From: Lepas anatifera
Taxonomy: Eukaryota; Arthropoda; Thecostraca; Lepadidae
NCBI GenBank assembly: GCA_034440635.1
Contig: JAOTON010000896.1
Span: 2,115,001 to 2,179,000 of the forward strand
Reading direction: 5' to 3'
Length of the DNA stretch: 64,000 nt
This document shows positions 12,030 through 25,805 of the stretch, piece by piece. Position numbers and translations under genes: made by a program. The notes under the pieces are model-generated. The model did not search any database. It was not told where the DNA came from and saw nothing but the letters and a program-made list of their open reading frames with translations. Every line of letters starts with the position of its first letter. Positions within the stretch are counted from its first letter, which is position 1.

Positions 12030-13270
12030 GCTTGGGCGAGCACGAAACGCGATCGGGGACGACCATCCAAACACCATGCCGAAATCGTGAACACGAACAG
12101 AAACAACTTCAGACTCAGACAGCAGACATGACTGTTGAACCACTCTCTTCCGCCTTGTCAAATCGATTTACCATCACATTATATAGACTTGCGTATGTGC
12201 TCCACCGGTTTGGCGAGAGCGCCGCTGTCTCCGCTGCCGAGCGGTTTGGCCGCTTCATCGTATCGGCATCGTTCAGCGTGCTCTTTTGGCGGCGTCTGGC
12301 CAGCGGCGGGACTATTCGTCTCCAGAACTCACCGCCGGCCCCGCCGCCGACTCGCCGCTGATACAAAGGCAATATTGAGTTAGCTTCCGGTGACACGGCC
12401 CCACCCCGATAAACTGGCCAGTCGGCGGGCGCGGCGGAAGCCTGAGTCCGGCCTTTGTGCGTCGGAATCGCCACAGACGCAGATAGACGCACCGCAACAG
12501 CAGCAGCGCCCGAGCGACGGGGCGTCTCGCATGGAGAAGTTTGTATCGATTGTCGATTGTGGACCGCGCAGTTCGTCGTGACGCGCTGGGTTTTGGTTTG
12601 GCTGCTCTTCGCGCTGGTTGCAGGGGATGAGGGAGGCGGTGCCGGCCGCTTCAGATGCGTGCTCGTCAGCGGGAGGCCGGTGGTAATTTTCTCGAGGGCG
12701 GCCAAGTTGGGCCATTCAGACCCGCTCGCTTTCCGGGCTGTGAAAGGAGCCCGGTCTCCGTTTCTTTATGAGGAGGGTGCCTGCGTGAGTCATAATGGAT
12801 GATGTCATCGGGTTTTGGCTCGCACCGCTACGACCCTCCTGGCGGGCCCCGTGCTTACAAACCCCTTGCCGCTACCCAGACCTCACCCCACCGCCGGTCC
12901 CCTAATGGCGGGGTGTCTGGACCCGCCCGCTCCCGCCGCCTGTTCCACAGCTGCGTCCGACGGGCCACGTTCCGGGCTTCCAACGCGGCGCCGACACGCG
13001 ATGTCGCCGCCCAATGTGACGCACCCACAAGCAGTCTCACACCGCTTACAACCGATCCGCTTTCCGGCCAGCGGACGGCGCACGCGATCCGGCGACGTTC
13101 GTCGCCGCCGACGTCGCGTGCTCGCCCCGATGTTTTACCGAGGCGCGTTGAAGGTAACGTCGGCGCAACGGTGTATTTGGCGCCGGTGGTGGTGCGGTTC
13201 GACGGCTGGCCGTGATCCATCATCGGACCGGTATTGTGCTGGCCGGGCGTGATGGCTGCCCTGCGCCGCT
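12030..13270. other. CpG-rich block
   Basis: High CpG density with overlapping open frames on both strands, the longest 12115-12705 on minus (196 codons). The translations are rich in Arg, Pro, Ala and Ser, as expected from base composition, with no recognisable domain. It could be an unmethylated CpG island near a promoter. I cannot identify an exon or transcription direction. Confidence 0.4.
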
Positions 13271-13616
13271 GCGCCTTTCAGAGGAGGCAGCCGGTGATTG
13301 CGCTGAAATATGAGCGTGTATCATGGCATCGGCACGATGTTTGGAAATCGTCCCTCTCGTGACTACTCGAGTTAGGCTAAAATTCGGGAAATATTGGACG
13401 ATTGATGACCTGCTACCTGAATGATAATTCGGTTGTTGTCCTGAGCACTCATTTCATCGTTGATAATTTACTAGTCGATTCAGTCTTCCCCGTCATGCAT
13501 ATATATTTCTCGTCTAGTGAGAAAAGGAATCAAATATGTTCACACGTGCCGAAGTGTGGATAGGCACTGCCATGTTGTTACAGAAATCGCTTACTAAACC
13601 TGTCATTCACGCTAAC
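13271..13616. other. no recognisable gene
   Basis: No supported features. Confidence 0.4.
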
Positions 13617-13650
13617 TAAAGCTACCAGCAGTTAGTTGCTGGTAGCTTTA
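13617..13650. repeat. perfect 14-bp hairpin, 6-nt loop
   Basis: TAAAGCTACCAGCA (13617-13630), loop GTTAGT, then the exact reverse complement at 13637-13650. No poly-U tract follows and no longer stem forms, so it is not an obvious terminator or miRNA precursor. Confidence 0.9.
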
Positions 13651-16600
13651 AATCAGGGGGTATATTAAATCAAGGGTTCACCCCCATGGGGACTCACGTG
13701 GACCTGCCTGAGAGGTATTGTTATCTTGCTGGCGGGTCAGGCTCCCCTATCAGGTCACAGGTTCTCTGAACCAAGTGCGACTCGGCTTAAAATAGGGGAG
13801 GGAAGTCAGTAGATATGACTGGAACGTATATTTGTGCTATCCGTTTGTGCTCGATGATTCTGGATTGGTGGTGTGTTGACGCCAGAATGCTATAGATCGA
13901 ATTAAGGTAATCATTTTTAATATTTAATAGCATTGTCTCCATATATGCGGGAGACTGGTGTCTTTTCAGGGTATCAATGTCACCGATCGTGTTTTGCACT
14001 GTCACTGCTTGCGCAGCGACTCCCTTTTCTGCGGCTCCCAGGCGCTTTTTTGTGTGACCTCCCACTATGTCGGCCCGGCCTTCTGGTAATCGACGTTTCC
14101 CCAGCCGGAGGGTAAGTTTTTTCGGCTGGGAAGGCGCAAATGGAGTTAACCTAAAGATGCAGTTACTGTCAGAGGCGCAAGCACTTTTTCCAAGTTGGGA
14201 GGGGGAAAAGTTTTCACCGCTGGTGGGGTCATATATGATTCGGCCTACCACTTGACTTGTTAACGGAAAAGGTTCGGAATCGGCTCAAAGTTGGGCGAGC
14301 GCTGCCCCCCCCAGTCCGAAAGTTGGGGACAGCCGCCACCCGTTCTTGTGCACTGGCACTGTACTCATGGACACTGCAGCTGGGCCTATGCTGCATTTTA
14401 TTACATTTTCCGCCTCCTTTTTTGTATTTTCCCATATACTGGTGTGGTACGTTGATTTCATCTCCTGGAGTGCCGGTCCCCAACTTGGCTTTGACCATCC
14501 TCTCTGTGATGATTCATGTTGATTTTAGTGTATTACCTATTTCATCATTGGTATTTGTTGAATTTACAACATTTGACACACTTAGTTTTTTGTAAGAGCC
14601 AAAATCAAAACCTCGCGTTGAAAATGTTGAATTGTTGTTTCTCGTTTATTTTGGGATTGCATGTGAATATTACTTTTTAAGCCAGGCCCATAGTTTGGAA
14701 CTGAAACGCGTGGAAGGATCAACATTAATGCCAGTGGGTCGCAGCGTTGTGATATGGATGAATATATCATTCTGGAATCATTGATTTCCAGTAACGGGTC
14801 AAGTAAATGTATATTTCAAGTGTCATTACCTGGACATCGCCATTAATAAGCGATGCCACTAACAACCCGACGTTCGAGACTCGTGAAGCGTTCTGTCCTC
14901 GCGCGAAATTAGGCGTGCAAAAACTACACTTCTTTATTTTGTGTTCGACCAAGTTGCCGGAAGTCCACATAATGTTGACAAAATGGTGTCCGTCAAGCCT
15001 CCATTGTGTTTGAAGTGAAGTGTCAACTTAACGGATTGTATGTGAGTCGTAGTTTTTATCAACAAAACATTTGAAAGGATTATGCCAGGTATGTACACCA
15101 CATCTGATAGTGATCCGTTCTGTCCCAGGCCTTGTTCTGTCTAGCTACATTTCTGAACGGCTGTGGTACTGAATGAAATTAAGAAGGCTGTTATTACAAA
15201 AAATAACACTGGAAATAAGATAAGGCGAATCAATTACCTTGGAATTTGTGTATGCTCTGACATGACTTAAATCGGAAACTTTAATGTGTATTGAAACGGA
15301 AAAAGTACGTGACCTGAACAAGAAGACTTAACTAGCTTAGCTTCAAAATAGTACTTCATCATTATGGTAGTTGAAGTTGCGTTGACTTCATTTGCCTGTG
15401 CATGCACATCGTGAGACACTTCCAGAAGGCAAACACTATGACACAGCGGACTCATTATACTGTCTTCGGCTTACTTTGGCAGTTTGACTTCCACCAGTGT
15501 TTATCTTGCAGGAAACGGAATTATCCGTCTGGGAGCTTGGATCATTGAGTGTCCTTCTTAAAGGGAATGGACCACCTTGTCGAAATTCTAAAAAAATCTT
15601 ATTTAAGAAAAACGACGTCTGAAAATCAGGACACTATATTTTTCCATACTTTTATTCGCTAAAAACAAGAATATATCCTCTTTTCTAACAATATGTGACT
15701 TCATCAAAATAACAGTTTTAATAATCAGTAAAATCCCAAACGTTGACCGTAGACTTGATGTAAGGGCCCATTTACAGAGTTTGCTCATGGAAAAAAATCG
15801 CATGCAGGGGCTATTCAAATGCATGGTGAAATAATCGCAGGACCTGCAACTGATTTTCCGCTGTGTATGTACGTCCGCGCTCATGATCAGTATCATATTT
15901 CTTCACTTGCCATGACAATCGTTCTCTCGGTCCGCCCGTCCATTCTCGGTCTTATTAAGCACTGGTGCAAAAACTGAACGACAGATGGCGTTACGACGGT
16001 CGCGTTTATTCAGTGGTAGAAAGGTAATGCATATTCCTGGTGTGAAGAAAAAATCAGAGTCGATTTTAAAAGAAAAAAAGTTGTTTTGGCAACTACGAGG
16101 GAGTGAGGATGTGATGTGTGTTGCGGCCATTGGGCGCAATTCTGCCCAGTGACGCTCTGCGATGGACAACCACTCGCCCGGAGTTTTCGGTCGACAGACG
16201 TATTGCATGCTGGTTCACTCGCTAGCATGGTATTTCAGCGGGTGGGCGAGGCTTAAGGCTTACAGCCTACCAGTTTACTGCAGCCATATGGAAGGTATTT
16301 CTTCAGGGTTTGGAATAAGTCAATGAACCTCTTTACTTTGAACTTTAAAGCTAGCGGAAATTTTATACCCAGAGCCTTGGGGGAAATTGAATATACCATT
16401 AGTGGTTTCTAAACACACTCTTCAAGACTGTTATCTCAGTTCAAGACCTGTTATAAAAGTGGGACACCCCATTCAATCAAATATCACCGTTCAATCTCGC
16501 ACATGCGTATATTATTTGTATATGGAGCAAAAAACAGGATGTATAATATTTTCAGCATTGAGTGTGACGAAATAACGCCGGATGCAACTAACGATGCTGC

Positions 16601-18299
16601 CGACAACGACAAAATCTGTGCAGTAGATCATAAAGCTATTTGAAGTAAAATGAATGCGTTCTACGTTCTGTTATGTTGCCAAATCTGGCCTCCACGGTGT
16701 AAGTTTACATCCCGTTTTGCCTGTGTGTAAAGCTGATTAACGTGATCTCGCAAAACCTATATCACTTCTTCTAGCATGGGAGTCCATGCTCATTTTATGT
16801 GTTTCAAGGTATAGGTAGCTCGGGCATTACCAGTTGTTTTTCTTTATCTCTTCAACACTCATGCATTTACCCCAAATGCTAACTTGTTAAGCCTACGGTA
16901 AGAATACCTGGCAGTCCGCTCTCCTGTAGTGACCCCCGCCTGATCTCCGGCTCTAACAGTTCCCACGCCCCAGGGGTCGTTCTCGCAATTCTACATCAGC
17001 GGAAACTAGCCTTTGCCGGCCGGCTGGTCCCCGTGTCGGCACTGGCGGCCTGAGACAAAGGACAGCGGCAGGTGTGGCATCCCAGTATTAGGAGCTTCAG
17101 ACTACGCAGATGGGTCGTAACAGCGATACAATAGATTCTCATGGCTTGAATGTCAGTGCAACCGGATGAAGAAAGCTTGGTTGTCCAACACATTTGATTT
17201 GGGGTTAATCGGAAGTTCGTTTTTAATGTGACCATAAGTGTTTGTTTTAAGGACCAAGTATGACCCAAATTACTACTTCGGCTAGGGTGCTAGTGATTGA
17301 ATTTTCCGGGCACCATAAAAATGGACACTTATTCATGGACCAATGCCAACCTTTCAGTCAATTGTTATACAAATATTACATACATTTTTGCGATTCCGAC
17401 CTAGGCACAGTTTTGAAAATGGAAATTGTTTTTAACATGCATTCAGTTACGACAATTTTCGTGTAGTGTTGTCGGTTCTTATGACATTTGTTGGACATGA
17501 CTTTATCAGTCACAAATGAAGATGTGACGATTTTATGCCAAAGGCTTCATGCAGGGCTGGAGATCTCTTCTCGATCCAGGGGGTTCTGGGTGGGTTAACG
17601 TTGGCAGGGCAATACAGGTCCTATATAAATTGTATGGGGAACAAAAAATGCAGAGGTTCTCCCCCCCTCCAGGATCTCCACCCATGGTTTCGTGACATTG
17701 TGCTTCTTTGTATTACAGTAAAGGCAGCCATTTGTTCCAGGACGATCACTGAAACTTGATGACAACTAGTGTTACACAACCCTTTGGATTCAAAGTGTCC
17801 CATGTTTCCAACCATTTCTTGGGCTGTAAGTGACATGTTTGTTCTGTTTTTGGTCAGTGGAGCTATTTGCCGAGGTTTCACAATTCAAGAACTGTTGTGC
17901 CTGACTCATATTCGTGTAGCCTGTTTGTTTCATGAAATGAAACATCCGTGACAGTTTTCTATCATAATCAGCTTTTGGGTGTTAGTTTTCCATTCCCGGA
18001 GCACTTCTGAACAAATGTATCCACATTACACTGCTTCATATCGCATAAGACCCGTATTTAAGCATCTCCCGATGCTAACCAAGTTATTTCGGACGGCTGA
18101 CGTCCACAATAAGTCTCCAGTGACCGCGTTCGGTCCTTTGATGTCATTGAATTACTCATCCCGGCGGCCTAAAAATCACGGATTAATGAGGAGAATGATC
18201 AAAATTTGCGTCCTCGGCATTTTTGTGCTCGCTATCAAAGCCTTTGTGCAGCGTGTTCATGCTTTGCTAGTTTTGGGTACAGTTCAGGTCTATTCAGCT
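13651..18299. other. no recognisable gene
   Basis: Many short open frames (the longest about 154 codons, minus, 13787-14251) have no recognisable domain. At about 17570-17680 a segment resembles 7950-8060, a probable old dispersed repeat. Confidence 0.4.
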
Positions 18300-18735
18300 A
18301 CCAGTCCCGGCCTGACAATCACAGCAGCTCCCGCGAACACTTTGTGAACAAACTATAATTGGTACTTGCAATTGAAACTGGTTTCAGTACCAGTTAGATT
18401 TGTTTATTATTTATTTATATTTATATATGATATACCTAGCCATCTACACAAACCGGCACTGAAATTTAAGTACAGCTCTGTATTACCTAACCAGCCTGAC
18501 AGTCAGAGAAGTTTCCACAGTATTTCTCAACATTTCAGAACCAAATATAATTGGTACTTACAGTTGTAACAACTGCAAGTACCAGGTAGACTTATTAAAC
18601 CTAAACCTAGCTAACTAGACAAACGTATGATTGGGTTTATCCAGGCAGCCTGACAATCACAGAAGCTCCCGTATAATTCCTGAACATTTCATAAATCTAA
18701 CTGGTGCTTACAGTTGTAACAAGCCTTGTCGCGGA
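18300..18735. repeat. diverged tandem repeat, 3 copies of about 155-190 bp
   Basis: Units begin with CAGCCTGACAATCACAG-like strings near 18305, 18492 and 18648. They continue through ATAATTGGTACTTRCA and CAGTTGTAACAA motifs. Spacing shrinks from about 187 to about 156 bp through deletions. Confidence 0.75.
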
Positions 18736-19139
18736 AAGGGATACATGAATGTGCATGCATAAACTGCTAATGGCCTACCTGAAAGCGGCTCTCCTCTGAA
18801 TATTTAAGAGCACGCGGCGAGCTCGCGCGGAAATTAAAGTGCTCCGTTGCCAGAATAAGAGGTCTTGTGTCGTGCGGGCTTGACAAATCTCTCCTTTCTC
18901 TCGGCCTGCTTGACTCTTAAAGTTACATGAACCAGAAACGCCATCGCAGTGTTATGAGCTAATGGGCGCTCTCGTCGGCTAAATCTCTCGTTTATATGAT
19001 TCTCTGGTATTGATCGCCCATTCGCAGAGGAAGGCGACCTCCCCAAGTCTGATTCTCGACAAACACTGAACTATATTGAGACGTATTTTAACTGCAGTAC
19101 AGATGCAGACAAAATGGGAAGGTATAATCAGGCGGCTTT
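18736..19139. other. no recognisable gene
   Basis: No supported feature. Confidence 0.4.
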
Positions 19140-20054
19140 TTAACACCTGCACTGGATAGAGGTCTGTCACTAACGCTCTATGGAGGGGGTGGGCTGGTAG
19201 GCCCCCTAAGATCTCGGAAAAAGAGGCGTGGAAAAACGCCGGTCGGTGGGTGGGTGGTAGCTATAGATATCTACATCATAGAACATTTTCATTGGCCTAG
19301 GTCAATATCTTCAAGGTCAAACGAGGTCATAAATGTCAAATCTTGAACATGCTGGGAACCTATTGGAAAATGATTATGATTATGCGGAAAAATGATTATG
19401 CGAGAAAAAACGAGAACACGCTAAAGGCGGACCAGGGTAATAGAGGGAAGGTCGCAAAGAATCTTTCCTACAATTTTGGGGTCAAGGTCATTCTAGATCA
19501 TTGACTTATGAGGTCACATGGTATACTACCTATAATGTACACTTTAACTAGCAATATAGCAACTAGCGCAAAATGAGGATTGACATTTACCCATGACCTT
19601 TGACCTTGACCTAGACATCGAGGTACCTTAACTATGACGTCATAGCATAACACACGTCAAACTGGGCAACCCCGTTTGACTGGAAGCACTGGGTTCAATG
19701 ACCTTGAACGTGCTGATATGACCTTGACCTGTGCCTGTTAACCTTGACCTTGACCTACATGTGAGACGTCTTTGACATATCCCGTTTATATGGCGTTATG
19801 ACGCCACCACTTGGTCTCCAATGCAAGCGAACTGGTCGGACCGCTTTTGCAAGCGATCTCAAAATGCAAGTCTGACTTTGAAAGCCTATAAGTTAAAAAA
19901 TTGTTGACCGATTTTAATTTTTTGCACTTATCGACACGCCCTAAAATTTGGTTAAATGTGACCGAGTATCGTGATCCGACCCGTCTACGAGTGGTTATCT
20001 GGCCTCCTTGAAACTGGTGGGGCCTCCGAGGCCTCCCGCCAGTGCGCTTGTTAA
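19140..20054 (+). mobile_element. TTAA-flanked non-autonomous element, full copy (subfamily A)
   Basis: A 915-bp element with TTAA at 19140-19143 and 20051-20054. The right end (inverted) is TTAACAAGCGCACTGGCGGG. The left end has two tandem heads, a first CACTGG-type head at the TTAA and a second beginning at CTAA 19170, 30 bp inside. The interior aligns with 41021-41943. Shared landmarks are GGCCCCCTAAGATCTC, GTCAATATCTTCAAGG, runs of TGACCTTGACCT and the ATGCAAGYRAACTGGTC motif near the right end. No open frame of note. TTAA target choice is typical of piggyBac-group transposons, but the ends are not canonical. Confidence 0.88.
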
Positions 20055-21959
20055 ACCATGCTTAAACATGGATTAAGGATGGTTAAGGATGGTTCTCTCT
20101 GTTTAAACATGCTTTCTCTCTTAAACCTGCTCTCTGGCTTAATCATGCTTTGTTCTCTTTTCTCTGCCTCCTTAATAATTACGTTTGTTTTAATCTTTGC
20201 TGAGTCTTCTCCAACTTGTAATAGTAGTTCTGTCTGTCTTTAATGTTTTATGTATGCTCTCCAACTTGGTCCCATTGCGTCAGTCAGGTTGTGCCCCTTC
20301 ATTCATTATATCATACCGAGCTTGACTCTGGGCCTTTGGCTGTCACCGCACTTCTACGTGATTTTCGTGCTTTAATGATACGTTATTTAATTGTTTGGTT
20401 TTTCGTAATTCATAGTTTGAGGGTGATTTTTGTGATTTGTGTGATTTTTTATAAACTGCAGTGCTGCTATAACCGGCGCGATGTTGTGCATCTCGTGTAG
20501 TGCGGTCTCGACGCCTCACTGTCTGTCAACATCGGCAAACTTACCCGCTAACTATCGTGTCCTTGTTACTGCGGAATAGTAATTTCACTCACGTTACTAA
20601 CGCTGGCTTTGTTACCGGTAAACTTGTGCTCGCATTAAAGTTAACGGAGTTAGCGTACCATATGAGAGCAGTATCACTCGATGCATTCTTGGCTGAATTA
20701 ACGTGCAGGAATAATCCAGGGTGAATGGCATGGATATAAATTGAAATATCAAAATTATCATATTAAATCTTGAATCGGAAAGATTTGGGACAGAAAATCT
20801 CACAAATGGCAATAGTTTAACTCACAATTGATATCCCCTGATACATTTCTAATAAAACATTTTATTTCATTGCTGAGCGGAGGTGCGGCTCCCGCAAGGC
20901 CTCTCTTTACATATGGACAGAATTTCACATGAGAGTGACCCGACCGGACGCAACCATCACACTAATGAAAACATTATATATTTGCGAATAGGTCTGATAC
21001 CAGTGTGAAAGCTGCTCTCATTGGTATTAGCATCAGATCCTTTATATGTGTTGAACTCTCCAACAAAGCCGTAACCTTCAAACCAGGGATATCCGTTTTC
21101 CCAAAACCTTGCAACACCCGAGGTCCCCCCAAGCGGTGAAGATTTATAATTTAAGATTAGAATAATTATGTTTATTTATCAAAACTGCATACATCATACC
21201 TTTGGTCTGATATTTGAAGGATGCCTGCTGTAAAGCAGACCATATTTTTTACCGCGTAGCAGCATTCCGCAATCATATGTGTACAAATGCTTGATCGTCG
21301 CTCGCGGATGATCGTATATCTGCCTGCCTGCTAACTTCTTTTTTATATAGGTGCTTCAGTCATGCAAATTGTTACCTCCAATGTAAAGCACATTTGCCAG
21401 TCTGCCTTCCCCTGTTTCACTTTACTGGTGACTCGTATTGTTGGCTCCCTCTGGTGCTTTGTGTTTCCCCCTTTTAGCCACGACTGCCCTGTGGGGATTC
21501 CGGTGCCACCGAATGGGGATGGATTAGCCCGTTTCGTGTTTCAGAACTGCTTCCCTGACACTTCAATTTCGGACTTGGTTGTCGGACATTTCAATTTCAG
21601 CGGCATCAGGTCTCGCTCGCCCTCCTTCCCAGCTGACGGTCAACACATTTCAGATGCGCGACGGCACCTGCCACAACGCCGAACGAACGCTGGCGAAAAA
21701 CCATTCCCGGAGGAACCGTACTTTGGACAGGTCTGAACTCCGAATAGGAATCGTCCACTATCGGGCGAATCTCTGCAGATGGCTTCCTTTTTCGTTTTCC
21801 GCTGCCCGAACTTTTCCTATTTGGTGATCTAAGCGCCGCCGACCCCGGCTACCGTCCGGGAACGAATGTGTTTTTAATAGTTTCTGGAAGGAAAATCAAT
21901 GAAAGGAAGTTAGCAAGCTTTTAATGAAAATAGCAAATCCGGTGAATTGATTCGCTGAG
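20055..21959. other. no recognisable gene
   Basis: Begins with a low-complexity patch of TTAAAC/ATGCTT words (about 20055-20155), then unremarkable DNA with short open frames. Confidence 0.4.
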
Positions 21960-22710
21960 TCGGTGAAACCGTGCGGACGTAGAAACGTGGTAGTTTTCTG
22001 GAGTCTGAAAGGCCACGTGGTGGGCGGAGCATTAGATGCCTGCCGTTCGGGGGAGGTGGCGGTGGTCACGTGTGTTTGTTGTCGGCGGACGCTGGTTTGT
22101 GAAGGTTGTCCAACAGCAGCCAGCTGGCCGGTGGTTATCTGCAGCACCAGCTCACCGACGCTGGTATCAGCGGAACGCAGCTCAACCGGCCAACTCGTCA
22201 CAAAGATATTGCCCAGCTTGTAAACCGTATCATGTCAGTGACCCGCACTAAGTCACTCCAATCGCTCCATATTTCCTCCGGCGTCCGAGATAGTTTTACG
22301 TCTTCTCTTTAACCTTCTCCGAATCTGCAGCGCGGCGGGATATCTTCGCCATTACGCTTTGTTTGGGTGGGAGCCGTTTTATTCGGCCATCGGCCGGTCG
22401 GCAACTGCCGTTAATCGATGCGGCGCACTTTACGAGCGCGGTCCGGCGGCGGCAGCGGCGGAAGCGATTGGCGCGCGTCGCTTCTGTCTCAGATTGATGG
22501 CGATAACCGGGCCTGGCGAGACAGCACGACGTCGGCGGAGGATTCCGCCCCGACAGTTGTCCGGCTTCCTCAGTCCACTCCGTCCGATCCGGCGACCAGA
22601 TAGTGACCCTCTCGTCAGTTGTAATCAACTGCAGCTGCTGTGGCGAGGCTTGGTTCGACGTGCTCTCGTCACTAACTCGGTAACGAACCAAGTGACCCCC
22701 GGAGTGCTCA
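21960..22710. other. CpG-rich block
   Basis: GC- and CpG-rich with open frames on both strands (22359-22829 plus, 22296-22691 minus) whose translations show no recognisable family. A CpG island is possible. Confidence 0.35.
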
Positions 22711-23640
22711 CTGACGAGGATCCCGAATTATGTTCCAAAATTATTCCATCTAAATCCATGCACTTGATGCTTGATACTTGGGTGGTCGGCTCCATGCATT
22801 GGGCTCAGACAGCATCGAATTTCCCATAACCATGGCGTACTCTGCGCCTCAGGAATGAAAGGGGCTTAGAAGAATTACTTGAATCTATCTTCCCCTGCAA
22901 CTCTTTCTGTACTTGCGCCGTATAGAAGAAGGGTATAATTCGGCTTTCCCTGTTGTCTGCGCTCCTTATGAGACTCTTCGCCGATATATTTCTCAATGTT
23001 ATTTCGTACCGAGGCTGTGTCCAACTGCGCTCCCGACCAACTTGTATCACTCAAATAGCAGATGCTTCAGAGTTTCCCTGGTGCTCAGACACAGAGGGTT
23101 ATTGTGCGTTCGGATATTGTTCGTCGGAAGCCAAGAACGCCCAGTTAGTAGTTTTGTTTTCGTTAGTGTGGCCATCCTTTGAATCGCCTGCGATTAGGCA
23201 ATGGCCATCGCACGCAATGGACATCCTTTGAATCCCTATTGGGTGCTTCATTGATTTTCATTGATTTTCCGTGTAGCTTATACCAAAAAGCGTTTCCGAC
23301 TGGGTGCTGACCGTCCGGGTCATATATCTTTCCTGTATCTATCCGGGTCCTGGATCGCCCAAGATTCATAACTCGAAATCTGTCGAACAATATTGTTGGA
23401 TCGAGACCCGGTTTGTATGATGAAAATTATAATTTATAATTTATATTATAATTTATCCTTTTATGATTCGATTATTCTTCACTCCGTACTGCTTCAGGGG
23501 CCTTGGTGTGCCTTGTCAGGTATTTACATTGTTCCAAGTCGGCATTTTTGTAAATGACCAACAATTCTGTAAGTGACCGAAACCTTTTATTCAATTTTTT
23601 TCGTCGATTCGAAAATAGTATCATGTGCTTTTAGTTTCTC
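22711..23640. other. no recognisable gene
   Basis: No supported feature; an AT-rich ATAATTTATAATTT patch lies at about 23425-23460. Confidence 0.4.
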
Positions 23641-23820
23641 CGCTTATCCTGACATTTGGTCAGGATAAGCGCCAAATTCAATGAATTTCAATTTATCATA
23701 ACCAAAAAATCAGTATAAATTTAACCCTATGTTATTTGATGCGAAAAGTCCAGATCCGAGTTTATTCTGACATCGGAGCATGTCAGGATAAACCCTTTTA
23801 TCCTGACTTGCCGAATTCTA
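23641..23820. repeat. TTATCCTGAC inverted-repeat element
   Basis: Two hairpins share one motif. CGCTTATCCTGAC (23641-23653), loop ATTTG, perfect complement at 23659-23671. TTTATTCTGACAT (23761-23773) pairs with 23780-23792 with one mismatch. A third TTATCCTGAC follows at about 23797. The locus at 39581-39672 carries the same motifs and the same GAATTCTACG-like flank. It is probably a small non-autonomous element. Confidence 0.7.
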
Positions 23821-24369
23821 CGCTTTCGCAATGAGATTTGAATTCGCCTTTGCCCGCCATTGGTCTCCTTCGAACAAGCCGAGTTTTCTTCTTTGATAGA
23901 GAATTTCTTACAATATTTGGCAGCAGTTAGTGGCTTATACCTTCGGGAGCAGGCATGACGCTTTTTTTACAAACATGGCGCAGCATTATTGTGCTTGGTA
24001 CGCAAATTTCTTCCATGAATAATGCCACATTTTGTCAGGAAGCATCCTGCTTTTAAAGGTTCTTTCGCAGCTTGCATTTGACATTTCTCCAAATGGGCCA
24101 ATCAGCATTCGGCTTTCTCGCTATGCTGATCAGTGATTGGTTGGTTTTTCCGATCGCCTGGAGGATGTCCAGCTTCGTACAAGTCGCTTACATTGGATAT
24201 TTTTTAGGGCCGTGGTTAAACACACGCATAGAGTCAGTTTTATCAAAGGTATCTTGGTTTTTATCAATATCTGATTACATCTATTTTCAGGCGTTTACTG
24301 TAATTTTGGATGCGGTGTAGGAGCAGAATGAAAATGGCATGCTTCGATGTTAAGAATCATGTTGGCAGG
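23821..24369. other. no recognisable gene
   Basis: No supported feature. Confidence 0.4.
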
Positions 24370-25805
24370 TGTTTTTTGTGTGCAAGGCAGGAACATGGGT
24401 GACATGGCTTTCCTTATAAAGATCCGTACCAGTACACCTCAACCTAAGGTAACCTATGGTAATGTAAAGTGTCAATCAGAGCATGCGTCTGGCTGCGGGG
24501 GCAGATTTTTCTTTCCACTGTGGCATATATTTTGCCTATATACTGTAGCAAGACCACTAAAAATACTAATAATAATTTCTTTATAAATGTGTTCTTTTTG
24601 GTGCTGCTATGTCTGCCTCTGTGTCAGTGCTGCCTTAAGTGTCACTTTCTGCCCAAGGTTTCCTTTCTTGCCCCAATGATGGACAAAAGTTGCCCCAAAC
24701 CAATAGGTCTTCTCTGAGGCTGCCCCAACAAGATCTTGGTAAAAGCTACCACCTTCTGGAAACTGGCCTGGAAATGTCCTTAAATGTGGTGGTGTGGCAA
24801 ACTCTATACATTTCTCCTTAAAGGTATTAATATGGACAGCAGCATTCTATTCAGTTTTGATATCAGTTAGGCGACTAAAATGTATTCCGTGCTCATGTCG
24901 GCTTCATAGATTATTGAGTAGGTATAGCTTTGACTTTTTTAATTTTGCTTTATTATTTGCTGCTGTATGCTCTTAAGCTTAAGCAAGAAAATACTTGGCT
25001 CCAATTGGTAGCCATAAACAATTAATGTTATTCTTGTATCTTTTCAACTCTTGAGCTGCCATTAATGTGTACGCACACCTACTTTTTGCCATAGGTTTTT
25101 TTGTGAGCAAGGCAGGCACATGGGCGACAAGGCTTGCCTTATAAAGACTTGTACCAGCACACCTAATGTAACCTAAGGTATTGTTAAGTATCAAACAGGG
25201 TCTACATTTGGTTGCAGGAGCAGGCTTTTCTCTCCGCTGGGGCATATATCTTGCCTTTATACTGTAGCAGGACCACTTAAAAACAACAATTTCCTTTATA
25301 AATGAATTATTTTTGGTGTTGCTATGTCCGCCTCTGTGTCAGTGCTGCCCTAAGTGACACTTTCTGGCCCAAGTTTTCCTTTCTTGCCCCAATGATGGGC
25401 AAAAGCTGCCCCAAACCAATAGGTATTCCCTGAGGCTGCCCCAACAAGATATTGTTAAAAGCTGCAACCTTCTGAAAACTGGCCTGGAGATGCCCCTAAA
25501 TATGGTGGTGTGGCAAACTATATATTTTTGCTTAAAAATATTAATATGGCCAGAAACGTTCTACTCAGTTTTAATATCAGTTAGCCGACTACTATGTATT
25601 CCATGCTCATGTCGCCTTCATATATTATTGAGTTTAGCTTTGACTCCTTGAATTTTGCTTTATTGTATGGTGCTGGATGCTCTTAAGCTTGACAAAATTT
25701 TTGGCTCCAATTGGTAGTCACCAAAAATTAATGATATTTCTTATATCTTTTTCAACTCTTGACCCGCCATAGATATCTATGCGTACCTACTTTCTGCCAT
25801 TGTGC
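24370..25805. repeat. diverged tandem duplication, unit about 725 bp
   Basis: About 24370-25094 is repeated as about 25095-25805. Shared landmarks include GCAAGGCAGG, CATATATYTTGCC, CTGCCTCTGTGTCAGTGCTG, TTCTTGCCCCAATGATGG and CCAATTGGTAG. Substitutions and indels are frequent, so it is old. No protein family is recognisable in either copy. Confidence 0.85.

Noticed and set aside
12115..12705. 196-codon minus-strand frame as a gene
   Set aside because: Lies in CpG-rich DNA with equally long frames on the other strand; composition explains the absence of stops and no domain is recognisable.
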